Both the position numbers and the translations under genes were made by a program. Below the pieces are notes generated by a model, which was given only the letters and a program-made list of their open reading frames with translations, made no database searches and was not told the DNA's origin. Shown here piece after piece: positions 1 to 9,028 of a stretch of DNA of 59,846 bases. This stretch comes from Thermoplasmatota archaeon (lineage in GTDB: Archaea; Thermoplasmatota; Thermoplasmata; Thermoplasmatales; Thermoplasmataceae): NCBI GenBank assembly GCA_023489435.1, contig JAMDCA010000014.1, forward strand, positions 1-59,846. The letters are read 5' to 3'. Positions within the stretch are counted from its first letter, which is position 1. Every line of letters begins with the position of its first letter.

Positions 1-923
1 AACTCAATGTCCCTTTTTATGGGGAAAAGGGTGAGAAGAACCCGGTAAAGATCATTAAGAATGGCCTCAAGTCACACAGCGAACTAAAGGTGAAGATTAT
101 TGACACCAGCGGCAGGGACTCCCTGAATGACGACCTCATTAAAGAAATCAAGGAGATTAAGGCCACCTTCAATCCAGACGAGGTACTTCTGGTGATTGAT
201 GCCACCGTGGGCCAGCAGGCAGGTCCACAGGCTCAGACCATTAACGATGCCGTGGGCATAACTGGCGTCATACTTACCAAAATGGACGGAACCGGCAAGG
301 GAGGCGGTGCCTTAAGCGCTGTGTCCCAAATTCACGCACCGGTATACTTCATTGGTACTGGCGAACACCCGGAAGACCTTGAAATCTTCCAGTCCAAGAA
401 ATTCCTTTCCAGGCTCCTGGGACTTGGAGACCTGGAAACCCTGCTCGAGGCATTCAAGGAAACGAATATTTCCGAGGAAGAGGCAGAAGAGTCCATGAAC
501 AAGCTCATGTCCGGGAAATTCAACCTGAAGGACATGTACGAAATATGGGAGAAATTTGCCCAGCCGGGATTGATTTCAAAAATGTTTGACTCGCTTCCGC
601 TCGCAAAGATGCCGGGTGGAAACAAAATCGACTCCAATGCCATAGAAACAGCTCAGGAAAAACTCGGGAATTACAGGGTCATAATGGATTCAATGACTTA
701 TTTTGAACTTGAGAATCCAGATGAAATAAATGCCAAGAGAATCTCCAGGATAGCCAGAGGTTCAGGGCGGTCTGAGACTGACATTAGATCCCTTTTGAGG
801 GAATTCAAGGCCATGAAGAACAACATGAAGGCCATGAAAGGAAACCGCGGATTCAAGAAGATGATGAGATCCCAGATAAAATCCGGCAACTTCGGCCTGG
901 AAGATGCAGAAAACTTGAGCTAA
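1..923 (+). CDS. srp54: Signal recognition particle 54 kDa protein, C-terminal part
   Basis: SRP54 is the GTPase and signal-sequence-binding subunit of the signal recognition particle; it works with 7S RNA in co-translational targeting to the membrane. The gene starts left of the window; the reading frame is already open at base 3 (LNVPFYGEKG...). Visible are the G3 motif DTSGRD, the G4 motif TKMDG, the GTGEHPEDLEIF closing loop of the G domain, and the C-terminal methionine-rich M domain (GKFNLKDMYEIWEKF onward, ending FKKMMRSQIKSGNFGL). About 307 residues of an expected ~450 are present. It converges on and overlaps the next gene by 4 bases. Confidence 0.95.
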   Translation, partial: LNVPFYGEKGEKNPVKIIKNGLKSHSELKVKIIDTSGRDSLNDDLIKEIKEIKATFNPDEVLLVIDATVGQQAGPQAQTINDAVGITGVILTKMDGTGKGGGALSAVSQIHAPVYFIGTGEHPEDLEIFQSKKFLSRLLGLGDLETLLEAFKETNISEEEAEESMNKLMSGKFNLKDMYEIWEKFAQPGLISKMFDSLPLAKMPGGNKIDSNAIETAQEKLGNYRVIMDSMTYFELENPDEINAKRISRIARGSGRSETDIRSLLREFKAMKNNMKAMKGNRGFKKMMRSQIKSGNFGLEDAENLS

Positions 924-2074
924 TCTCCCATTCCAAGGATTTCTTGAATTTTTCTAATGGTCAAGCCTGATCTTGACATGATTTCATCCACAGAAACCTT
1001 ACGATAATCATATTGGGAAAGGGTGGAAAATAGATCAGCCTGTTGATCCAAGCTGGCTTTCGATATTGCCTCCCGGAACTGTAGTTGGGTTTTCATTCCC
1101 TTAAAAAGGCTTTCTCCGATCTTTCTGGAATATGATCCCAGTGCACCCTCTCCGGAACTTTGGGATCCAATTATTGCCTGTGCTGCCAATCTTCCTGAAA
1201 TTACTGATTCCCTGAAGCCAGTAAGGAAGAAGCCGTCATACAGCCCTGCGGCAATGCCAGTGTTAATGATCCGGCCATTCCCTGGAATTGGTTCCTCCGC
1301 AAGAATAACTTCCCTGTTTCCGGAAATAATCTCCCTGCCACGATCTTTTTGATCATTCGTTGTCTCCAAATAACTTTGCGAATCCCTGATTCCGACGCGA
1401 TTGAACTGGTTGTGTCCCCTTGGAACCAGGTAATTCAGATTGGATCCAGTACCAACATCAATGACCGGGATCAAGGGTCCTTTATCTATGATTGAGCGTT
1501 CATAGTAATATCTGATCCTTCTTTCAGCCAGCTTCTCGCTTTTCGCCCCTAACTTTGGGGTGCCATTTGCCAATATTAAGTGGTTGGCGTCAACTGATAC
1601 CATCTTTCCGCTCTCCTTGTATCTTACAATAACGTTACTTTCTTCTTGGGTCGCGTCGATGAATTCTGATCTTATCCTTAACCTGGCGCCTGTAATAACA
1701 GCCCTCGAAATTAATTCCTTGTCTAGGCGATCCCTTTCAACCACCGTATTGAATGCATCATTCTCTCCCATTTCGGGATGAATAGTAAAGGACCTGCCCC
1801 CTGCTCTGAGTTCGACATGTTCCGGTTCAATGAGCCTGACCCTCGTGTCGTCCCTTAATCCTTCCAGTTCCGGGAGTTCCAGGTTAACCAGATCTGCACA
1901 GATAACGGGAGCGCCAATCTCCATTTTGGAATCGATGACCAGAGTACTGAAACCAGCCTCGGAGAGCTTTAGGGCAGCGGTGGAGCCAGCCGGGCCAGCT
2001 CCAACCACCACCACATCTGCATAGTTTCCGGAATTGTTCTTCTGGCTCTTCATGGGATTACTGTTCAGGCACAT
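920..2074 (-). CDS. FAD-dependent geranylgeranyl reductase family protein
   Basis: A 384-residue flavoprotein of the COG0644 family, which includes the digeranylgeranylglycerophospholipid reductases that saturate archaeal lipid chains. The N-terminal Rossmann motif VVVVGAGPAGSTAA with a terminal acidic residue (LVID) binds FAD. The stretch EIGAPVICADL aligns with the family's EIGSPVRCGEG loop: the cysteine is kept but the following glycines are not, so the substrate may differ from the lipid reductase. The ATG at 2074 lies about 25 bases after an AT-rich TATA-like stretch (2090-2103), fitting a leaderless start. It is divergent from a second family member, with an inverted repeat between them. 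The family is clear; the exact substrate is not. Confidence 0.8.
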   Translation of the reverse strand: MCLNSNPMKSQKNNSGNYADVVVVGAGPAGSTAALKLSEAGFSTLVIDSKMEIGAPVICADLVNLELPELEGLRDDTRVRLIEPEHVELRAGGRSFTIHPEMGENDAFNTVVERDRLDKELISRAVITGARLRIRSEFIDATQEESNVIVRYKESGKMVSVDANHLILANGTPKLGAKSEKLAERRIRYYYERSIIDKGPLIPVIDVGTGSNLNYLVPRGHNQFNRVGIRDSQSYLETTNDQKDRGREIISGNREVILAEEPIPGNGRIINTGIAAGLYDGFFLTGFRESVISGRLAAQAIIGSQSSGEGALGSYSRKIGESLFKGMKTQLQFREAISKASLDQQADLFSTLSQYDYRKVSVDEIMSRSGLTIRKIQEILGMGD

Positions 2075-2171
2075 GATAGGGCATTGGCATAATTTTTTTG
2101 CACTTAGACGAGAAAGTGAACTTAGACCGGATACATAGTTAGCTTGCGCAGTATAAGAAAAAAGATGTGCA

Positions 2172-2189
2172 ATGCACAGAACTGTGCAT
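2172..2189. promoter_or_regulatory. Perfect inverted repeat, candidate operator
   Basis: Half sites ATGCACAG and CTGTGCAT are separated by AA, between two divergently transcribed reductase genes. The symmetry and position suggest a binding site for a dimeric regulator. No regulator gene lies next to it. An extra GTGCA copy sits just left of it (2167-2171). It precedes the TATA-like stretches of the rightward gene (around 2210-2230). Confidence 0.5.
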
Positions 2190-2251
2190 ATTCGGGTCGG
2201 CTAAATAAGGTTTAAATATTGACGAATATACAGAGAACCTAGTAGGTTTCT

Positions 2252-3697
2252 ATGAAAAGTGGCGGAGAATACGATATAATTGTTGCCGGTGCAGGTTTGG
2301 CAGGAACCCTTGCCGCGGCTGCCGCAGCTAGAAAAGGTAAAAATGTTCTATTGCTTGACAGAAACCCCGAAGCGGAGGTTGGGAAAAAGACCGTTTGGGG
2401 TTGGACCTGTGGCGATGCAGTTGCAGGATCTCACATTGATTTTGTTCAGAAAAAAATGGGCGTGAAGTTTGGCCAGCCCGAACTCGACAGGAGAGTTGAC
2501 GGAGTGTATGCGCTTTCTCCTGACCTCGAGACCAGATTCATGTTCGAGGGCGTTGGCTACACCCTTGACCGGCCGGAATTTGAAGCCAAGCTTCTCCAGA
2601 TTTCAAAGGCATCCGGTGCCAACTACAAAAGCCAGTTTGAGGTTCAGGGCCCAATCATTGAAGACAAGAAAGTGGTCGGAATATACGGCAGAGATAAGGA
2701 CAAAGAAGAATTCTCCTTCAAATCCAGGGTAGTAATAGACGCACTGGGCATCTCCACTGTCATTAGAAGAAATCTCCCAGAGAACCCATACGTGGACAAG
2801 GTCGTGGATATAGATGATGTTGAATCCACGGGAAGATACATTTACGAGTTTGAGTTGAATGGCGATGACCTCGCCTACTATGACAGGGACAATGCCCTGA
2901 TCCACCTCAACAACCTGATGGCACCCGGTGGTTACGGATGGGTGTTTCCCAAGAGCGGAAACAGGGTCAACATAGGCCTTGGAGTACAGAAAAGGAGCCT
3001 TGACATAAGAAACGCAAAACTTGGAAAGAAGGACAATCTCCAGACACTCATTGATGAATATGTGAAATGGAACCCGCTGTTCAAGAACCTGAAACTCTGG
3101 AACAAAAACAACAATGGAAAGGGCTCATGGTCCGTTGCAGTGAGAAGGAATATGGAGAGCCTTGTTTATAATGGTTATATGGGTGCAGGCGACAGCATGG
3201 TTATGCCAAACCCAATCAGTGCGGGAGGAATTGGCCCCGCCCTTATATCGGGCATACTATCAGGCGAGAATGCAGCAAGGGCCATAGAGGCAAATGATAC
3301 CTCAGTTAATGGACTGTGGCAATACAACGTCGACTATAATCAGGCATACGGAAAAAAGATGGCAGGAATGGAAGTTTTCAGGATTTACCTGCAGTCTTTG
3401 AACAACGATATCCTGAATTATGGAATGAAATCTTTCCTTACAACAAAAGAGGCATCGGACATTACCCTCGGACTCATTCCGGATCTGAGCATGGGGGCAA
3501 AGTTCAAAATGGTGCTCAAGGGGGCAAGAAACATCAGTGCATTTACAAACCTTGTCTGGGCAGTGGGCAGGATGAAAACCATGAACGAACTTTACGAAAA
3601 ATACCCGGAATCCCCGGAAGCATTCACCCCATTCAAACAGAAAGTAGTACACATGATTGAAGAAGCTAAGGGAAGATTTCCCTCCTCCCCAATATAA
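2252..3697 (+). CDS. Geranylgeranyl reductase family flavoprotein
   Basis: A 481-residue FAD-dependent oxidoreductase of the geranylgeranyl reductase family. It has the dinucleotide-binding motif IIVAGAGLAGTLAAAAA, a YTLDRPEFEAKLL segment matching the family's YVLDR-type motif, GGYGWVFPKSGNRVNIGLG in the middle, and GYMGAGDSMVMPNPISAGGIGPALISG near residue 310, the second FAD contact (GDA-type, here GDS). It is longer than the ~400-residue Thermoplasma lipid reductase because of a C-terminal extension of about 80 residues. With the prenyl synthase at 36.7 kb it plausibly belongs to isoprenoid lipid synthesis. ATG at 2252; AATATACA at ~2224-2231 would give a leaderless or very short leader. 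Confidence 0.8.
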   Translation: MKSGGEYDIIVAGAGLAGTLAAAAAARKGKNVLLLDRNPEAEVGKKTVWGWTCGDAVAGSHIDFVQKKMGVKFGQPELDRRVDGVYALSPDLETRFMFEGVGYTLDRPEFEAKLLQISKASGANYKSQFEVQGPIIEDKKVVGIYGRDKDKEEFSFKSRVVIDALGISTVIRRNLPENPYVDKVVDIDDVESTGRYIYEFELNGDDLAYYDRDNALIHLNNLMAPGGYGWVFPKSGNRVNIGLGVQKRSLDIRNAKLGKKDNLQTLIDEYVKWNPLFKNLKLWNKNNNGKGSWSVAVRRNMESLVYNGYMGAGDSMVMPNPISAGGIGPALISGILSGENAARAIEANDTSVNGLWQYNVDYNQAYGKKMAGMEVFRIYLQSLNNDILNYGMKSFLTTKEASDITLGLIPDLSMGAKFKMVLKGARNISAFTNLVWAVGRMKTMNELYEKYPESPEAFTPFKQKVVHMIEEAKGRFPSSPI

Positions 3698-3702
3698 TCT
3701 TA

Positions 3703-3731
3703 ACTGGAATATTATTATTTCATATTCCAGT
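3703..3731. terminator. 10-bp stem-loop between convergent genes
   Basis: ACTGGAATAT (3703-3712) and ATATTCCAGT (3722-3731) form a perfect 10-bp stem with a 9-base loop, starting 5 bases after the rightward reductase stop codon and followed by an AT-rich run. It lies between convergent genes, so a terminator or 3' end stabiliser is the simplest reading. The rest of the gap to 3853 shows no gene. Confidence 0.5.
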
Positions 3732-3853
3732 AACATTTCTAAAATTTATTAGCGGGAAGCTTAATCACGAAGTTTTCCTGCCTTTTTTTCGTTACTGATA
3801 ACCTTAATGAAGAAAATACACCGAATCACAAACTGCCGAAGGATAAACTGACT

Positions 3854-4543
3854 CTATTTTCCAGAGTTTTTCTTTGCCTTATTTTTGCTGCCTTTATCCG
3901 GATTCTTGCTGGTTTCCCTGTAATAGGAACAGTAAGCATTTATGGAACATTCCCCGCACTTAGGCCCGATGGGTTTGCATATTTTCTTGCCGAATTCCAC
4001 CAGCATGGGGTTGAAACCCAGCCAGTATTCCTCAGGTATAATCTTAATTAGTTCTTGCTCAGTCTCATCAGGATTCTTTGTACTGGACCAGCCAATCCTG
4101 TTGCTGATCCTGTGGACATGGGTATCCACTGCTATGGCAGGCTTGCCAAGCGCATCTGCAAGTACAACGTTTGCAGTCTTTCTTCCAACACCGGGTATTA
4201 CTGTCAGTTCCTTAATTGTATCAGGAACCTTGCCACTGTACCTGTCCATAATTATAGTAGCCGCATCTATGACTCTCCGGGCCTTTACTGTTGCAAACCC
4301 TACCCGCGAAATCAGCTCATAAACGTCCTCGTATTTTGCCTGTGAAAGTCCCTTTGCGTCGGCGTACCTGTTGTAAAGGTTTCTTGCTGCGACATCAGTC
4401 ACCTCATCCTTTGTCCTGTGGGACATTATGGTTGTTATTAGAACCCAGAAAGGATCCTTGAATTCAAAATGGTGAGGAGGGGATTGGCTCCTGATTCCAG
4501 CATAAATGGCAGGGAATGTCTCCTTTGCAGTTTTAAGGTTCAT
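3854..4543 (-). CDS. nth: Endonuclease III
   Basis: A DNA glycosylase/AP lyase that removes oxidised pyrimidines in base excision repair. The helix-hairpin-helix is at LTVIPGVGRKTANVV (residues 113-127) with catalytic Lys122; the catalytic Asp is Asp140 in VDTHVHR. A C-terminal 4Fe-4S cluster motif is complete: Cys189-x6-Cys196-x2-Cys199-x5-Cys205. Length of 229 residues is normal, with a basic tail after the cluster. It is the last gene of a carA-carB-nth run and its start overlaps the end of carB by 4 bases (ATGA type), implying translational coupling. Confidence 0.95.
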   Translation of the reverse strand: MNLKTAKETFPAIYAGIRSQSPPHHFEFKDPFWVLITTIMSHRTKDEVTDVAARNLYNRYADAKGLSQAKYEDVYELISRVGFATVKARRVIDAATIIMDRYSGKVPDTIKELTVIPGVGRKTANVVLADALGKPAIAVDTHVHRISNRIGWSSTKNPDETEQELIKIIPEEYWLGFNPMLVEFGKKICKPIGPKCGECSINAYCSYYRETSKNPDKGSKNKAKKNSGK

Positions 4544-7500
4544 TGTGCACTCCAGTATTCCCGTATTTCCCTGAAATCTGATTTTTCTCCAGCTCTGAGG
4601 GTCTGGACAAATGCATCCGCCAGTTTCAGGTTGGTGATCAGAGGTATGTTCTTCCTGATTGCAAGTTTTCTTATCTGGTAGCCGTCCTTGATTGACCCCG
4701 ACCTAGAGCTGGGTGTGTTTATGATCAGATCGGGCCTGTTTTCGCTTATAAACCGGTCAATTCTGGGTTCCCTCACATCCTCCATTTTATAGATGACTTC
4801 TGCATCAAGGCCGTTTTCCCTCAGGAAATGCCTGGTCCCTGGGGTGGCAACCAGTTTGTGCCCAATCTTCGAGAAATATCTGGCTATATCAAGCAGCTGA
4901 TCCTTATCCTTGTCGCTTACTGATATTACCACGGATCCCTTGCTGGGCATCCTGACATTCATCATTTTCAAGGCTTTTCCAAGAGCCTCTTCCAGAGTCC
5001 TGCCTGCTGTCATCCCCTCTCCTGTGGACTTCATCTCAGGGCCAAGTATTGCATCAAGGTCCAGGAATCTGTTAAACGGGAATGCAGGTATTTTCACGAA
5101 ATAGCTTTTCGGCTCAACCTCTTTCTGTGCCTTGAGGTTGCCAGTAAGCATTGCATCGATTCCCACTGATATCCAGTCTACGCCTGTGGCCTTGCTTACA
5201 AATGGAAGAGATCTGCTTGCCCTCGAATTCAGCTCAATTACGAAAATATCGTTGCCCTTCACTGCAAGCTGGAGATTGGAGAAACCCTTGAGTTTATATC
5301 TTGCCACAAAGGTGGCAACAAGGTCCCTTATCCTTTCCCTGGTCCTATTGTCAGGCGAGTCGGGAGAAAGTGTCATAGTGGCATCGCCAGAATGTGTCCC
5401 CGCCTCCTCTACGTGTACGCATATACCAGATATCACGAAATTCTTCCCATCTGATACAAAATCAACATCAATTTCTGTGGCATCCTCCACGTACCTGCTC
5501 AGGAGAACCGGGAAGCCTGGCCGTTCCTGGAGAAGTGCTGCTACCCTGCCGTATACCTCCTCCTTCTCGTTGATAATATCCATGGCCCTTCCCCCTATTA
5601 TGAAGCTGCTCCTCACAATGACCGGAAGAGGGGTCTTCTCAATGGCATCCACTGCCCCCTGCATGTTTGTAACAGTCACAAATTCAGGCTGCTGTATGCC
5701 ATATTCCCTGAGCGCCTCTGCAAATTTCTTTCTGTCTTCAATAGCCTCAATGCTCTGTGGAGAAGTCCCCAGAATTACTTCATCCCCGAATATTTCCCTG
5801 ATCTGCATTGCAAGGTTCTGGCCAGTCTGGCCTGAGAACTGAATTATGATCCTGCAGGGAGATTCTCTCCTTATGATGTTGCAGATATGTTCCAGGGAAA
5901 GTGGTTCGAAATACAGAACGTCAGAAACGTCAAAGTCTGTTGAGACAGTTTCGGGGTTGCTGTTGACCATCACCGTCCTGAAGCCGCTCTCCCTCAATTT
6001 AAGAACTGCCTTAACCGAGCCGTAGTCAAATTCCAGTCCCTGTGAAATTCTGTTGGGGCCCGAACCAAGGACCACCACAGTGTCTTTTTTCCTGTCCATA
6101 TTAAGAAATTCGTTTTCCTGGTCAAATGTGGAATAAAGATATGGGGTCTCGGCAAAGAATTCTCCTGAACATGTGTCAATGGCCTTGTATGCAGGGAATA
6201 TTCCCTGTTTCTCCCTCTCCTTGTAAATTTCTGTTTCCCGGATCCCGGTGAATGCGGAAATGAGGGAATCTGGAATGCCGGTGTACTTGAGTTCCTTGAG
6301 ATTCCCCGGCATTACTCCGGTGCTGAGTTCCGCAAGCCTGTCGGTGACATTCTTCAACTTCTCAGTAAAGTAAATTGCATATCTGGATAACTTGCTCACT
6401 TCTTCAGGGCTCCATTTCCTGAGCAGTGCTTCCATTATTGCATAAATCCTCAGGTCAGAGGGTATCCTGATAAGTTCCCTGAGTTTCTCATCCGAAACCG
6501 GGACCCTCAGAGTCTGGGATTCCTTGGTTTCCAGAGAGGCTATCGCTTTGAAGAAAGCTTCTTCAAATGTCCTCCCAATGCCCATGACTTCCCCGATGGA
6601 TTTCATCTGGACTCCAATTTTCCTCTCCACCTCAAATTTGTCAAACGGCCATCTTGGAATTTTTACTGTTATGTAGTCCAGTGAAGGCTCAAATGCCGCG
6701 GAAGTGTTCTTTGTTATTGGGTTGATGATCTCAGTCAGGTTATACCCCACAGCAATCTTGCTTGAGGTTCTCGCGATGGGGTAGCCACTTGCCTTGGAAG
6801 CTAATGCAGATGACCTGGAGGTCCTCGGGTTCACCTCAACGATGTAATACTCCCCAGTTTCCTGATTGAGCGCAAACTGTATGTTGCATGCCCCCCGTAT
6901 TCCCAGTGCTGAAATGACCTTGATTGCGGAATCCCTCAGGTTGTGGTACTCCTGATCGCTCATTGTCTGTGATGGTGTGACAACAATGCTTTCGCCTGTG
7001 TGGACTCCCATGGGGTCCAGGTTTTCCATATTACATATGGTAATGCAGTTTCCCGCATTGTCCCTTATAACTTCATACTCGATTTCCATTATCCCTTCAA
7101 GGGATTTTTCCAGTTCAAGCCCCTCATCAGGATAGACCCTGAAAAACTCATTTGCGAGAGCCGTAAGTTCCTCCCCGGTCCTTAGGATTTTGCCTCCAGA
7201 ACCTCCCAGAGAGAAGGATGTTCTTACAATCAACGGATAAATGTCAAGTTTCGGAATCTCCACTTCATAATTGCTGATAGTAAGCCTTGCTGACGGGGCC
7301 ACTGGTTCGTTTATATCAAGCATGAGCCTGTGGAATTTCTCCCTGTCCTCCGCTGTGTCAATTGTTTCTATGGGTGTTCCGATGATCCTCACGGGATATT
7401 TCTCAAAAATTCCTCCTCTCTTCAGTTTGAGAGCAAGATTGAGTGCTGTCTGTCCGCCCATTGTGGGAAGAATGGAGTCAACCTTTTCCTTTGCGATGAT

Positions 7501-7728
7501 GCGGTCCACTGCCTCAACGCTGATTGGCTCAATGTAGATCCTGTCAGCAACACTGTGGTCAGTCTGGATTGTCGCAGGGTTTGAATTAAGTAGTACGACC
7601 TCAATTCCTTCTTCCCTCAGGGAAAGGCATGCCTGTGAGCCTGCATAGTCAAACTCAGCCGCCTGGCCAATGACAACAGGCCCTGATCCTATGACCAGCA
7701 CTTTTTTAATTGATTTGTCAAGAGGCAT
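4540..7728 (-). CDS. carB: Carbamoyl phosphate synthase, large subunit
   Basis: The synthetase subunit makes carbamoyl phosphate from bicarbonate, ATP and ammonia for pyrimidine and arginine synthesis. It has the usual duplicated ATP-grasp layout: the N-terminal half opens with GSGPVVIGQAAEFDYAGSQA, and the second half (from about residue 550) with GSGPNRISQGLEFDYGSVKA. An MGS-type allosteric domain occupies about the last 130 residues. Full length, 1062 aa. Its ATG overlaps the carA stop codon by one base (TGATG) and is preceded by GGAGGTG, a strong ribosome binding site inside the end of carA. Confidence 0.97.
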   Translation of the reverse strand: MPLDKSIKKVLVIGSGPVVIGQAAEFDYAGSQACLSLREEGIEVVLLNSNPATIQTDHSVADRIYIEPISVEAVDRIIAKEKVDSILPTMGGQTALNLALKLKRGGIFEKYPVRIIGTPIETIDTAEDREKFHRLMLDINEPVAPSARLTISNYEVEIPKLDIYPLIVRTSFSLGGSGGKILRTGEELTALANEFFRVYPDEGLELEKSLEGIMEIEYEVIRDNAGNCITICNMENLDPMGVHTGESIVVTPSQTMSDQEYHNLRDSAIKVISALGIRGACNIQFALNQETGEYYIVEVNPRTSRSSALASKASGYPIARTSSKIAVGYNLTEIINPITKNTSAAFEPSLDYITVKIPRWPFDKFEVERKIGVQMKSIGEVMGIGRTFEEAFFKAIASLETKESQTLRVPVSDEKLRELIRIPSDLRIYAIMEALLRKWSPEEVSKLSRYAIYFTEKLKNVTDRLAELSTGVMPGNLKELKYTGIPDSLISAFTGIRETEIYKEREKQGIFPAYKAIDTCSGEFFAETPYLYSTFDQENEFLNMDRKKDTVVVLGSGPNRISQGLEFDYGSVKAVLKLRESGFRTVMVNSNPETVSTDFDVSDVLYFEPLSLEHICNIIRRESPCRIIIQFSGQTGQNLAMQIREIFGDEVILGTSPQSIEAIEDRKKFAEALREYGIQQPEFVTVTNMQGAVDAIEKTPLPVIVRSSFIIGGRAMDIINEKEEVYGRVAALLQERPGFPVLLSRYVEDATEIDVDFVSDGKNFVISGICVHVEEAGTHSGDATMTLSPDSPDNRTRERIRDLVATFVARYKLKGFSNLQLAVKGNDIFVIELNSRASRSLPFVSKATGVDWISVGIDAMLTGNLKAQKEVEPKSYFVKIPAFPFNRFLDLDAILGPEMKSTGEGMTAGRTLEEALGKALKMMNVRMPSKGSVVISVSDKDKDQLLDIARYFSKIGHKLVATPGTRHFLRENGLDAEVIYKMEDVREPRIDRFISENRPDLIINTPSSRSGSIKDGYQIRKLAIRKNIPLITNLKLADAFVQTLRAGEKSDFREIREYWSAQ

Positions 7729-8777
7729 CAGTGCACCTCCAGGTCCTTTCTTATGTCTTCAAAAAACCATTTAGCGTCCCTTGGGCCAGGCGACGCCTCA
7801 GGATGGTACTGGACACTGAATATGGGCTTATCGGTGTGCCTGACCATTTCAACACTTCTGTCATTGATATCCCACTGGGTTACCATGAGCCCGGTGTTCG
7901 CCAAAGATTCCTCGTCCACTGCGTAGCCATGGTTGTGAGTGGTGATGAATATCTTATTTCCATCTGTCACGGCGTGGTTTGAACCCCTGTGACCAAACTT
8001 CATCTTCACTGTCCTGCCTCCAAGGGCTAATGAAATTATCTGGTGGCCCAGGCAAACCCCATATATGTGCGAATCATCAGAGCGCTTCCTGATAAAGTCA
8101 GTTACCTTTGACAGTGAGATATGGGATGGGTCGCCGGGACCATTTGAGATGAAGATTGAGTCATAATCGTAGTCTATCTTCTCAAAGTTGCTGTCGTATG
8201 GTACCACGTACAGGTCTGCGAGATTTGAAAGCTCCCTCACCAGGCTTTTCTTTGCACCCACATCTATGAAGAGAACTTTGTGCCTGCCATTCCCTTCAAC
8301 ATGGTACGGTTCGCTGCAGGTTACCTTTGAAACCACATCCTGATCCATTGGATCAGGGAAAGCCTTAGGCACCTCCGGTGATGAAGAAATATATGCACGC
8401 ATCACACCTTTCTCCCTGATCTTCCTCACAAGGAGCCTTGTATCGACCATATCTATGCCTGGAACCTTCTGTTCCTCCAGCAGGTTGTTGAAGTACAGCC
8501 AGCTCTGGTCTATCAGGAGTTTGGCATGTGCGTCTCTGGCAACAATTCCGGAAACCTGGACCGAATCGCTTTCAAAAACTCCCATTTTGAGAGGATAATT
8601 TGCAACCGTGGGGCTGGCAAAAGTAAGTATCTGGTTCCTGTAGGATGGATCAGTGATGGATTCCAGGTATCCTGTCATTGATGTTGTGAAGACTATTTCG
8701 CCATAGGAATCCCCGGTGTAACCAAAAGCGACCCCCTTGAGAACCGTTCCGTCTTCAAGGATAAGGTACCTGTTCAT
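7728..8777 (-). CDS. carA: Carbamoyl phosphate synthase, small (glutaminase) subunit
   Basis: It hydrolyses glutamine and passes ammonia to CarB. The N-terminal CPSase domain begins with the characteristic LILEDGTVLKGVAFGYTG. The class I amidotransferase domain shows the nucleophile in GVCLGHQ, the SNGPGDPS oxyanion region, THNHGYAVD, and the catalytic His-Glu in QYHPEASPGP. At 349 residues it is complete. The start is supported by GGGTGA a few bases upstream. It heads the carA-carB-nth operon; a hairpin with a T tract lies about 90 bases before it. Confidence 0.96.
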   Translation of the reverse strand: MNRYLILEDGTVLKGVAFGYTGDSYGEIVFTTSMTGYLESITDPSYRNQILTFASPTVANYPLKMGVFESDSVQVSGIVARDAHAKLLIDQSWLYFNNLLEEQKVPGIDMVDTRLLVRKIREKGVMRAYISSSPEVPKAFPDPMDQDVVSKVTCSEPYHVEGNGRHKVLFIDVGAKKSLVRELSNLADLYVVPYDSNFEKIDYDYDSIFISNGPGDPSHISLSKVTDFIRKRSDDSHIYGVCLGHQIISLALGGRTVKMKFGHRGSNHAVTDGNKIFITTHNHGYAVDEESLANTGLMVTQWDINDRSVEMVRHTDKPIFSVQYHPEASPGPRDAKWFFEDIRKDLEVH

Positions 8778-8862
8778 TCCACTTCACCCTTGTCTTTTTC
8801 TCCATTAATTATTTCCAAACTCAATTTCATTAAAATCAACTTGATTGGTTTTCTGCCTGGCA

Positions 8863-8915
8863 AAAAAACAAATAAACCGGACGGAAAAACTGTGTTCCTG
8901 ACTCCCTTTCCGGTT
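8863..8915 (-). terminator. Hairpin followed by T tract (leftward)
   Basis: Read leftward, AACCGGA (8915-8909) pairs with TCCGGTT (8881-8875), enclosing a second small GGAA/TTCC hairpin, and is followed at once by a T-rich run (TTTATTTGTTTTTTT). It lies about 110 bases after the sfsA stop and 90 bases before the carA start. A terminator for the upstream transcript is most likely; an attenuator in a carA leader is also possible. The remainder of this 250-base gap holds a TATA-like AAATAATTAA near 8808 that fits carA. Confidence 0.5.
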
Positions 8916-9028
8916 GCGTATTCCAAGACTGTTCGGGCTTGACGATACAAGAGTTAGATAAAACCATTTTGTTTTGTTTACCCCTGAAAATGATCCATTT
9001 TGCAGAATTTGCAGAGAAGTCTGATAAT

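Noticed and set aside
5132-5842. 236-codon ORF opposite carB
   Set aside because: It is a long antisense frame fully inside carB, a common effect of the coding strand's codon bias; no domain resemblance.
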